Origin: Hemerocallis citrina
Taxonomy: Eukaryota > Streptophyta > Magnoliopsida > Asparagales > Asphodelaceae
Reading direction: 5' to 3'
Assembly: GCA_017893485.1 (NCBI GenBank)
Contig: CM030364.1
Coordinates: 47,253,754 to 47,317,753, forward strand
DNA length: 64,000 nucleotides
Under the pieces are notes generated by a model. It was not told the DNA's origin. It ran no database searches and was given only the letters and a program-made list of their open reading frames with translations. The number at the start of each line of letters is the position of its first letter. Position 1 is the stretch's first letter. The translations under genes were made by a program, and so were the position numbers. Shown in pieces: positions 55,271 to 64,000 of the stretch.

Positions 55271-55543
55271 AAAAGTTCAAAGCAAATAACGGGCACTCAG
55301 TAAACACTCAAAAAATCACGTCACGTCAGACTTCGAGACAAGGCCACATGCGCCTAGCTAAGACTAAAACATTTTGTTTCAACACAGTCAAATTCCAAGA
55401 CTAAAAGGAAAGAACAAAACAAGACGAGTTCGAGCACAAAAATTGTATTTCCATTTCATCACAAAAATGCGGTGGCCAGTCCGCAATTAGGCAGTACAAG
55501 AATAGCTCAAAAAACAAAAAAAGAAAAAGGAAGAAAGAAGAAG

Positions 55544-57623
55544 TCAGGGGGCGACCTCTTGCCCGGGGCGTCGAGACTGGGCGGGGTCGGACTCCCCTGA
55601 AGGAGGCACCATTGCCAGCGGAGTCACCACTGACCCCTGCACCTCGCCGATGACCTCGACCTCAGCATCATCTTCGTCGTCCCCTCCTTCCTCCTCTGAC
55701 TCGGGGTCGAAGCCATCGACGTGGTCCGGAAAGAGTCACCACCCGGAGCAGTCGACCTCAGGATATCGCTCCGACACCCGAGCAATTGCCTGGGCATATG
55801 CCTTGGCCATATTGGCGGCAAGGAAGCCTTGCGCCTTCGCCATGGTGGCCTATTCGGCCTCCTTCACCGCAGCAGCCTTGGCCTCCACCACCTCGGCCTG
55901 CTGCTTGGACGTCTCCTCCTTCTGCCGAAGCAGGTCGGCCTCGAGCTTGGTGACGGGGTCCTCGAGGTACTCGAGCCTCGTCCTCCTCCCCTCGAGCTCG
56001 ACCTTCAGCTTGTCGAGCTCATTACCCATCCGAGCCTTCTCAGCCCGAGCTCGGTCAGACACTTGCTTCAGCTCCTTTTCCAACTCCGTCATCCTCTCCA
56101 TGAGATGACCGAAGTGGATGGTAATCTGCAGCGAAAACAAAGGGAAATAAGGAGTTAGAAAATCAAACATAAAAGCTACCTTCAAAAGCGAAAAGACGAC
56201 GCTTACCGACATCGCCGAGCAGGTGATCTCGATGGCATCATCGCCTGCCAAGCCGGCGTCCATGGTAGCCCGGTCCTTCGGCATCGCCAGGTGCTTCACC
56301 ACCTGCATACTCGCCAAGGAGTCACCAAGGAACCCATCATGCTTCTGAACCTGCCAGTCCGGAACATGGATCTTCTTGTGCTCCTCCATCAGGAGCTCCT
56401 CGGCCGCCACCGTCAGCGGGGGCGTTTCCATCCCGAGTGCCGAGGCGATCGGGAAGTTGCCTACCCCGGCCGACGTCGATGTTGCTGTTAGAGCGCGGGC
56501 CGGGGTCACATCCACCGGCAACTCCGACTCCTCGGCCGCTCTCGCGACCTTATGGGTCTTCGCAAAAGGCAACTTGGTGGCGACCCTCTTGCGCTTCTTC
56601 GGTGCCTTGCCTCCAAGGGTGGCCCTCTGCGCCAGCACTGTGTCAAAATCCATTGCCTCTGCATCAAACAAGGAGTTAGTTAAAAATACAAATTAAAATA
56701 AGCAAGGTTCAAGAAAAGAAAAAAGGGAAAAAGAGCCGCGTACTGGGATCTACGCAGCTGAGCCCTCCCCTGAAGAGAATGTCTTCGGTCAGTTCTCTCC
56801 AATCATACTTCGGCCTGTCTAGAAGAGTCCGAACTGCCTCTTCTTCTTGAGGATGAAGCACCGGTGACTCCTTCACTCGCTTCGACACCTCCTCCACAAA
56901 ACCGGTGGGTATGGGCCACGCCTCCGCACTCCGCACTATGAGGTACTTATCGCACCAGTGCTTTATGGAGTCAGGGAAAACGACGAGCTGACCTCTGTGC
57001 CTCGGAGCTAGGTAGTACCGGAACTCCGACCGGTTCTGCTGATGAAGCCGGTAGATCATCCGAAGTACCATCAACTCCGGCTCAATCCCAGCCATTTGGC
57101 AGTGGAGCACGAACCCATTGATAACGCTCCACGCGTTCGGCATTAGTTGAATGGGGCTGACCCCAAACCACCTAAGCACTTGAATCGCAAACGCATGGAG
57201 AGGCAGCCAAGCACCGGCGATGAAGGCATCGACCGGCCAGAAACACATGTTTACTGGCATCGACAAATTTGCCCTAACCCCGGGACCCGGCAGCATCAGT
57301 TCGTACTCCTCCAGAATCTGAAAGCAATTCCGGATCGCTGCCAAGTCATCCAAGCTAAGGATAAACACCATTTCGTCAGCCTTGAAGGTCTCCCTCGCCG
57401 CGTTCTCCTCGAAGGTCCTCCACGTCCCGTGGATGATGTGCTACGAATGCTCCTCCGGAAGTTCTCGAACCCTTTGGAGCCCGGTCAGTTGCCCTGGATA
57501 CCTGCCGAACAGCACCATGCGCTTTGGATCCTCCACTATGCTGTCTCGACCGGATACCCTCTTACTTGGAAAAGGGGCCTCGGCAGCAGGAGGGGAGGGC
57601 TCGGAGATAGGAGAAAGAGACAT
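55544..57623 (-). pseudogene. Antisense ORF 1 of the Tat element (putative gypsy-type transposase family), spliced
   Basis: The minus-strand frame starts MSLSPISEPSPP at 57623. Exon 1 runs to 56744, exon 2 is 56658-56207, and exon 3 is 56125-55544. Introns 56743-56659 (85 bases) and 56206-56126 (81 bases) have GT-AG ends, and splicing keeps one frame. Exon 1 holds the conserved domain (GAWLPLHAFAIQVLRWFGVS, then YLAPRHRGQLVVFPDS) seen in plant proteins labelled putative gypsy-type transposase. Exon 2 has a basic stretch (PKKRKRVATK). Exon 3 is a long coiled coil and an acidic end. Stops at 57443-57441, 55852-55850 and 55738-55736 break it. Antisense ORFs here are known for Retand-like Tat elements; the role is unknown. 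Confidence 0.75.
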
Positions 57624-57785
57624 ATTTATACTTGAAAAAAAACTAAGTATAAATTACCTTGAAGTGATGTGTGTGGTTGGAATTTTCACCGAAAAGCAAT
57701 GGATGATCACTGTGAGCTCTCACTAGTGCAAATTCACCGCCTGAGTAAAAGTTTGGAGAAGTGAAAAACAAAAGGGGGGGTGAGG

Positions 57786-57793
57786 TTTTATAG
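57786..57793 (-). promoter_or_regulatory. TATA box of the Tat antisense gene
   Basis: Minus-strand CTATAAAA lies about 165 bases before the ATG at 57623. A GTAATTTATAC donor and TTTTCAAG acceptor-like pair between them (about 57657-57632) may mark a small leader intron. Confidence 0.55.
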
Positions 57794-57900
57794 AGCTTGG
57801 CACATGAAACGAGGTTAATGGGCCCACAGAGCCAGCCCATTTACACAAGGCGACAAAATGACCTGAACGGTCACATTATTTACCGTGCCTAGCGATACTA

Positions 57901-58068
57901 TCGCATTAATGGCTGTCAGAGTTGTCAGAAGTTCAGCAGCCATCGCATTAATGGCTGTTAGAGTTGTCAGAAGTTCAGCAGCCATCGCATTAATGACTAT
58001 CACATATGTCAGAAGTTCAGCAGCCATCGCATTAATGACTGTCACATCTGTCAGAAGTTCAGCAGCCG
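57901..58068. repeat. Four tandem copies of a 42-bp unit
   Basis: Units start TCGCATTAATGRCTRTYA at 57901, 57943, 57985 and 58027, exactly 42 bases apart. They lie just upstream of the antisense TATA box. Because 42 is a multiple of three, long repetitive reading frames appear on both strands, but they are not genes. Confidence 0.95.
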
Positions 58069-58104
58069 CCAACGCAGCCTGATGTTCCCTATGTCGCCAA
58101 AAAT

Positions 58105-58690
58105 CACGACCCAGGACCTCGGCACACGCCGCCGAGCGCTCTTGCCACCAACCATGTTACATGGAAGAAAGTGGACCTCGGCACATGCTGCCGAGCGCTC
58201 TTGCCACCGACCATGTTACATGAAAAAATTGGACCTCGGGACATGCCGCCGAGCGCTCTTGCCACCGACCATATTACATGGAAAAAAATGGACCTCGGCA
58301 CATGTTGTCGAGCGCTCTTGCCACTGACCATGTTACATGAAAAAATTGGATCTCGGCACATTCCGCCGAGCGCTCTTGCCACCAACCATGTTACATGAAA
58401 AAATTGGACCTCGGCACAAGCTGCCGAGCGCTCTTGCCACCGACCATGTTATAAGGAAAAAATTGGACCTCGACACCCTTTGCTGAGTGCTCTTGACAAC
58501 GACCCAATTGCATGAAAAATTAGACCTCGGCACCCTTTGCCGAGCGCTCTTACCACCGACCATGTTACATAAAAAAATTGGGCCTCGGCACAAGCTGCCA
58601 AGCGCTCTTGCCACCGACCATGTTACATGGAAAAAATTGGACCTCGGCACCCTTTGCCAAGCGCTCTTGGCACCGACCCTCTTACAAGGA
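58105..58690. repeat. About ten tandem copies of a 58-59-bp unit
   Basis: GACCTCGGCACA-type words occur at 58115, 58174, 58232, 58291, 58349, 58407 and onward, with GCCGAGCGCTCTTGCCACC in each unit. Each unit has the complementary pair CTCGGCA...TGCCGAG and could form a short hairpin. Confidence 0.95.
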
Positions 58691-59196
58691 GAAAACCACT
58701 CCGGACTTCGACAAAGATTCGTTGAACGCGCCTACAGCCTGGCCGAGGTATCTGAGCTCTTCGACAGAAGGTGCCGAACCCCCACGGACCTCAGCCTTCT
58801 TCATGGCATAAGCCCGGAAGGGGTTGACGACGAAACCGAAGCATCTAAGCCATGAAACGAAGGAAATAAAATCAGGTTACCTACCTAAATATTGCGAAAA
58901 AGATAATTATAAATCCGAAGAAATATTTTTGAGCCCCTGGGTAAATAGTTGTTACTTAGAATGGCTAATTAAGACCCCCGAACTACAAATCATCACTCCG
59001 CGAAGATAGATAACCATCGAAAGAAGGGCTCAAGATCAACCTAGAGCGCACAACCAACTCGGAAAATCACCATACTGCCTCATGAAAAGATTCGACACCC
59101 CCCATTTGGACTCCAATACAACTCCGCACGCCATTAAAACAGTAAAACTACTCCTCAAAGGCTGATCAAACTAAGTCTTTAGGAGTGGGGGGCTCG
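58691..59196 (+). other. 3' leader of the Tat element before the 3' LTR
   Basis: No coding domain. It ends in the purine-rich tract AGGAGTGGGGGGCTCG (59181-59196), which would prime plus-strand synthesis. Confidence 0.6.
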
Positions 59197-59762
59197 TGAT
59201 ATGGCAAAAAAATAGGGTTAAATCGGAAACGTCCAAATAGGGAATGAATCCTAAAGCTTAGGGGTAATATGGTAATTTTACCTACTAGCGGATCTGAGGT
59301 GGTTATTGGATCTTCTCTCCAAAAGCCCAATAACCCACGAACGGATCCACCTCGACTGGGTACGAGTTTCAACCCGCAATAAGCCCAGTCCAGCAGGGTA
59401 GAATTAGGGTTTCTGATTAATCCTAATCAACGGCCCTGATTCGCACCTATCATTTCACTGGGAATTAGGGATTACATTCCTAATCTGATCCCAAAGGCGA
59501 CTATAAATATCCCCCATCCACCACCATTAAGAGGTAATCAATCTTTTGCCAATTTACGCTCTCTCATAATCTTCTTGATTACTGACTTGAGCGTCGGAGG
59601 GTGCATCACCGGGATCAACCCCGATGTCTCGCACTTTTTGCAGGTGAACGGCGGGAGTCAACGGTCAAACCCCGGCGGAAGAAGTTAAGGTTGGATTATT
59701 CGGTTCCCCTAAGAATCCACAAATACTATCTGTTTGCCCCCACACCAGATTCAGCGGTAACA
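59197..59762 (+). repeat. 3' LTR of the Tat element
   Basis: 566 bases, begins TGATATGGC and ends AGCGGTAACA, followed by the gtagg duplication. Compared with the 5' LTR the differences are mostly transitions. Confidence 0.93.
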
Positions 59763-59767
59763 GTAGG

Positions 59768-60951
59768 CAATGATGGGTCACACTTGGATATAAGTTGCTT
59801 ATTTATATGATGAGTGGGTTGATGAGAAATTTTCAAGGTGAAGTTGTAGTAGCTAATATGGCTGCATTGATGTGTATTGATAATTTGTAGCTTATTTGGA
59901 GCTAATTTGTAGCTTTCATGTAGATAATATGTAGTAGCAAATATGTAGTAGCTAATTTGCAATAGCTAATATGTAGCAACCCATAAATATTACATCTTCT
60001 CCTCTTTGCTACATTAAAGAGATCATGCAAGATCTCACTAAACAAAATTTAGACCTCGCAAGATACACAAGTTTGTATAGGGTAAAATATATATGCTAGT
60101 GATCTTACTTGGATATAAGTTGATTTTTTATATTATACTAACTTGGATATAAGTTAGGTATCATGAGTCACAACAATTTTAAGCACTTCTGGCATTGGAA
60201 TATACTATACCTTCTTTGGTGCTACTAACAATTGATCAATTTTTTGAATTTGCCCAGATGGGAGCTCCAGACCCTGTCAAGTTAGATTACAAACATCAAA
60301 TGAACCACTTGTTTTTATTTCACCTGGTGGTTTTCCGTTCTAACTAAAACATTCATTTTGTGCATCATTCATATCTGTTCTGAAGAAATTGAACTAGTTG
60401 GCATGGTAAACAGGGATTATTTATGCATTTGAACTAGTTGGCATGACATTACAATGTAGCCCTAGTGACTGATGCTTGAATTTAATTCTGCATGACATCA
60501 AATGACTGATGCTTCGATTAGCATGACATCAATATCATTTGCATTTAGTTTTGCGTACCTGATGAAGTCCATTGTGTATGATGAGGAAAAAGTATTGCAT
60601 TAGGCGATGAAAGTAAAAAGGGATTGATATTGCAAAGTAGAAAAGTGGAAAGGTATAGAATCAAGATTTGGCAATTTGGCTAACTTAAGTGAGATTATTT
60701 GGCTGCATTTGCTTTTGCTTTTGCTTTTGTTGCATTTGCGTTTGCTGAACTTAAGCTTGACTATTTGTCAATTTTAATATTGCTAATAGGTGACAAGTGT
60801 GTTCTGAGGCTATATTGCATGATAATCAAAAATTTGGTGATGTTAATAGGTTTGAAATCACGCAACAATAAATACAAGTTATTCCTAATTTATGTTCTGT
60901 TTTTTTTGTGATTGAGCATATGAGGAGCAGTCGCATAATTTATCAAGTAGA
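59768..60951. other. Intergenic stretch
   Basis: Continues the sequence interrupted at 42977. A short degenerate repeat of TAGTAGCTAATATG and TAGTAGCAAATATG lies at about 59845-59985, and a GCTTTT-rich run at about 60700-60745. No gene was recognised. Confidence 0.5.
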
Positions 60952-61648
60952 TGTTAGGAATTGTGGCCTCAAATACACGTAGGCACGGGGTACTTGAAGT
61001 TGGAAAAGAAGAGGAGAAGACAAAGAAGCAAGGGAAGACAAGCAGCAAGTAAAAGAAGAGAAGTCTGGAGGGTTGCGGTCGACCGGCTAGGGGTGCGGTC
61101 GATCGACCCAGTCGACTAGGAGTTCTTCGAGTGCGGGAGTTCAACAGAGGAGGGGACGGTCGACCGACACTAGGGGTGCGGTCGACTGGTCAGCCCTCTG
61201 GATTGATTTTTCACGATGCGGTCAGTCGGCCTGGAGGGGCAGTCGACCGACACCGATGCTGATTGTTCTTTTTGGGCTTATGGGAGAAAGGCCCAATTTT
61301 CTATATTTGTGTTTATCTTTTAGGGTTTGTTTGGGGATTATATATATGGCCGTAAACTCTAAGGTTTAGATATCCTATGCCGTGATCATTATTCAACTTC
61401 AAGAGAGATTGTGCTGAGTGTTTCAAAGGTGAGAGAGAGAGAGATTGAGAGTTGTAATCTTTCTTGTAATTTTTGTATTTCTTTGGAAATAAGAAGTATT
61501 GGTTATCTCTGCATATTGGTTGTGTTCTTGTGAGATTCATATATTGTGGTGGCTTATTCTTGGTTCATCTATTTCTTGGGAGTTTCTATTGCTTGTGGTG
61601 CACTTTCGCTATTAGCACTACGAGTTGTGGGAGTAGATTTCTCTGACA
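60952..61648 (+). repeat. 5' LTR of Copia element 2
   Basis: 697 bases with TG...CA ends, directly before the primer site. TATATATATGG at about 61340 may be its TATA box, shared with the 3' copy. Confidence 0.88.
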
Positions 61649-61674
61649 AGTGGTATCAGAACAGTTGGTTCGAG

Positions 61675-62463
61675 ATGGCCGATAACAAGATGAAGATCGA
61701 GAAATTCGATGGGAGTGACTTCACGATGTGGAAGATTCAGATGATAGTGTATCTTCGTCAGAAAGATCTTGATAGTCCGTTGTTTGATGAGAAGCAGGTT
61801 GGTGCAGACAAGGATGCGAAGGTCTTGGCAGAGTGGAATCGTTTGGATCAGAAGACGCTGGGGCAGATTCAGTTGGGGCTGAGTAGGAAGATGTTATTTC
61901 ATACCTCGAAGGCAAAGACCACAAAGGAGGCTATGGAGATTTTCACGAATATGTATGAGAAACCGTCGGCATCTAATCAAATTCTTCATCTGAAGAAATT
62001 GGTTAATATGAAGTTGAAGGAAGGGGGTTCAGTAGCAGAGCATGTGAACAATTACTGTATGGTTTACAACCAGATGGAAGCTGCAGGTTTGAAGTTTTCA
62101 GAGAGGGGGCAGTCATTGTTACTTCTATCTACTTTATCCGATAGTTATGGTACGGTGGAACAGACTATTATAGGCACTATGACAGATTCGACGACTCTAC
62201 AGGATGTGGTGAGTAGCATTCTGAACGAGGAGGTGAGAAGGGTGAGAAACGGGAGATATCCATCATCATCTTCTAGAGATTCTGCCATGTACGTTGAGAA
62301 AAGACGTGGGAGATCTAAGAACAGTCAAAGAAGAAAGGATCAGAGTAGTTCATCTGAGAGTGGGTCTGATGACAGCGATGGGGGACATGGGCCTGAGTGC
62401 TGGTATTATCACAAGAAGGGTCACATGATACGCAGTTGTAAGGCTTATATGAAGAAAAAGTAG
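61675..62463 (+). pseudogene. Copia gag, element 2
   Basis: ATG at 61675 opens MADNKMKIEKFDGSDFTMWK, the standard Copia gag start, and the frame stays open for 262 residues through the UBN2 domain (LNMKLKEGG-like region, then LLSTLSDSYGTVEQ). A serine/arginine-rich stretch precedes a zinc knuckle (CWYYHKKGHMIRSC) in which the second cysteine is tyrosine. TAG at 62461-62463 ends it, but the same frame continues into protease, so the stop may be a recent break or a readthrough point. The length is near normal for gag. Confidence 0.85.
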
Positions 62464-63237
62464 GAGAAACCAAAGAGAGATACTCTAAAGAAAGCTCAAG
62501 TGGGGCTTGTTGAGAATCTATGCTTATCAGCTCGGGAGGAGTTGGGTACTCAAGATTGGTGTATTGATTCAAGAGCTTCTTTTCATTGCACTCTGAGGAG
62601 AGAGATATTTGATGACTACGAGGAGGGTTTTTTTGGAGATGTGATCGTGGGGAATGGTCACTGGTGTCCTGTACGTGGGGTTGGTACTGTTTGCGTGAAT
62701 ACCATTGATGATCAAAGTGTTGTCTTGTGGGAGACAAGGCATGTTCCAGACTTGAAAGAAAATCTTATCTCGATTGAAAGGCTGGACAAAGAGGGGTTGT
62801 CTACTACAATTGGTAGTGAGGAGTGGTGCATAGCTGCAGGTTCAAGGGTGATTGCAAAAGGGAAGTGTGAGGGAACACTGTATTTACTTAGAGACGTGAG
62901 GGGCGTTTCTCCTGTAGTTGACTCTCAGCCGGAATCGAGTAGTAGGTTGTGTGGAGTGAAACCGAGTTCTTTCAGTTGTGGAGGGGAGGTTACTAATTTA
63001 GTGGGAGCTACTGGCCATGGAAGTGATCCTAGAGGGCAAGACATTGCTGCGGTGATGGTACCTTGCGAATTGGCAGTTGAAGCTTCACGTCGCTCTTGTG
63101 TGATAGAAAGTGCTGGTATCGACATGCGGGGTGATGTCGATGAGGGTAACCGAATTGGGACTGTAGGAGTTGAACAGTCTGCAGAGTTTTTGGAGGTGTC
63201 GTCCACGAAGGTTTCTAGTGCTGAGGGTGCATTGTGA
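62464..63237 (+). pseudogene. Copia protease and gag-pre-integrase region, element 2
   Basis: In the same frame as gag. The active-site region WCIDSRASFHCT (aspartate at 62566) has D-S-R in place of D-S-G. Then comes the pre-integrase domain (VPDLKENLISIERLDKEG, then GKCEGTLYLL). After about 62900 the sequence no longer resembles integrase, though the frame stays open to 63237. Integrase, reverse transcriptase and RNase H are absent. An intact protease cannot be made from this copy. Confidence 0.75.
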
Positions 63238-63533
63238 GGCTTTGAACCATGTCCGGTGTTGATGGAGATCTTGCGAGGTGGGGAGTCTCATAACACGGAA
63301 TCCGACACGGAAGGTTGTTTCTCCGGTATTCGTGCTCTATGCGATTGGTGGAGCACATCTTTCATGAGGCGATGAGGGGTGGTTGGTGCACTCCACGTGG
63401 TGGAGTGGCGAAGGTGCTCTTCATGAGAATGGGGAGTACTTGGGTCTTCCATGAAAGTGGGAGATGGCAGAGATAATGTAAGGAAAGATTGTAATAACTT
63501 TGAAGCGTGGTGTATTTGGTCCAAGTGGGAGAT

Positions 63534-64000
63534 TGTTAGGAATTGTGGCCTCAAATACACGTAGGCACGGGGTACTTAAAGTTGGAGAAGAAAAGGAGAA
63601 GACAAAGATGCAAGGGAAGACAAGTAGCAAGTAGAAGAAGAGAAGTCTGGAGGGTTGCAGTCGACCGGCTAGGGGTGCGGTCGACCGACCCAGCCGACTA
63701 GGAGTTCTTCGAGTGCAGGCGTTCAACAGAGGAGGGGATGGTCGACCGACACTAGGGGTGCGGTCGACCAGTCAGCCCTCTGGATTGATTTTGCACGATA
63801 CGGTCGACCGGCCTGGGGGGCAGTCGCCGACACCGACGCTGATTGTTCTTTTTGGGCTTACGGGAGAAAGGCCTAATTTGCTATATTTGTGTTTATCTTT
63901 TAGGGTTTGCTTGGGGGCTATATATATAGCCGTAAACTCTAGGGTTTAGATATCCTATGCCGTGATCATTATTTAACTTCAAGGGAGATTGTGCCGAGTG
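63534..64000 (+). repeat. 3' LTR of Copia element 2 (partial)
   Basis: Starts TGTTAGGAATTGTGGCC and matches the 5' LTR to the window end. Confidence 0.9.

Larger units (their letters stand above)
42983..59762 (+). mobile_element. Nearly complete Tat-lineage Ty3/gypsy retrotransposon, 16.8 kb
   Basis: LTRs 42983-43546 and 59197-59762 begin TGATATGGC and end AGCGGTAACA. The target duplication gtagg is perfect (42978-42982 and 59763-59767). A purine-rich tract, AGGAGTGGGGGGCTCG, precedes the 3' LTR. Order: gag, protease, reverse transcriptase, RNase H, archaeal-type RNase H, integrase, 116-bp array, two antisense coding units, 42-bp and 58-bp arrays. Without the nested solo LTR it is about 13.8 kb. 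Additional RNase H, a long 3' region, tandem arrays and antisense ORFs are hallmarks of Tat/Retand. The two LTRs differ at about 25 positions by eye, mostly transitions. Confidence 0.93.
60952..64000 (+). mobile_element. Internally deleted Ty1/copia element 2, cut by the window end
   Basis: The 5' LTR is 60952-61648, starting TGTTAGGAATTGTGG and ending TTTCTCTGACA. The 3' LTR starts at 63534 and runs past 64000. The primer site TGGTATCAGAAC begins at 61651, and AAGTGGGAGAT precedes the 3' LTR. The interior of about 1.9 kb encodes gag, a protease segment and a gag-pre-integrase segment, then no integrase or reverse transcriptase. The LTR is rich in GGTCGACCG motifs. The right target site lies outside the window. 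Confidence 0.88.

Noticed and set aside
57815..58650. Repetitive proteins on both strands
   Set aside because: Produced by the 42-bp and 58-59-bp arrays; no start context or domain.

Overview
This window is nuclear DNA from a flowering plant. The basis is spliceosomal GT-AG introns, plant-type LTR retrotransposons primed by initiator tRNA-Met, Tat-lineage and chromovirus Ty3/gypsy elements, plant Copia elements, a Mutator-like element with long TIRs, a small Helitron and several MITEs. The species cannot be named from the sequence; a eudicot is likely. Only one host gene is convincing. Nearly everything else is transposon sequence, mostly nested and broken.

Region 1-25.6 kb holds that gene, on the + strand. 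Thirteen exons (1207-25479) join without a frame break into a 756-residue protein with a VIT-like N-terminal region, a von Willebrand factor A domain with a complete MIDAS metal site, and a cysteine-rich C-terminal tail. It matches the plant inter-alpha-trypsin-inhibitor heavy-chain-like family. The introns are swollen: intron 1 carries a hAT-type MITE; introns 7-9 carry tandem duplications and a foldback of degenerate repeats; intron 10 (9056-20825) carries a LINE-derived retroposon and a Del/Tekay-type LTR, itself hit by a Mutator-like element and by an internally deleted chromovirus; intron 12 carries a MITE-like element with seven copies of a short palindrome.

Region 25.6-33 kb: intergenic DNA, then a deleted Copia element (27622-31455) whose 5' LTR is split by a TRIM, then three foldback elements separated by (TA)n tracts.

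Region 33-41 kb: a decayed Tat-lineage Ty3/gypsy element on the - strand (LTR at 40047-40629), split by a solo LTR (38063-39585) and with its antisense gene readable on the + strand, followed by a 339-bp Helitron.

Region 42-59.8 kb: an RTE-type LINE fragment, then an almost complete 16.8-kb Tat element (42983-59762, TSD gtagg). A 2.9-kb solo LTR sits inside its gag. It has gag-PR-RT-RH-aRH-IN in order, then a regular 116-bp tandem array, two antisense coding units (one with two clear introns and its own TATA box) and 42-bp and 58-bp arrays. Most of its breaks are premature stops of the kind left by C-to-T change.

Region 59.8-64 kb: intergenic DNA and a second deleted Copia element whose 3' LTR runs off the window. 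The elements do not form a pathway with the host gene; the biology here is one conserved gene tolerating heavy intronic insertion beside a nested, decaying transposon block.
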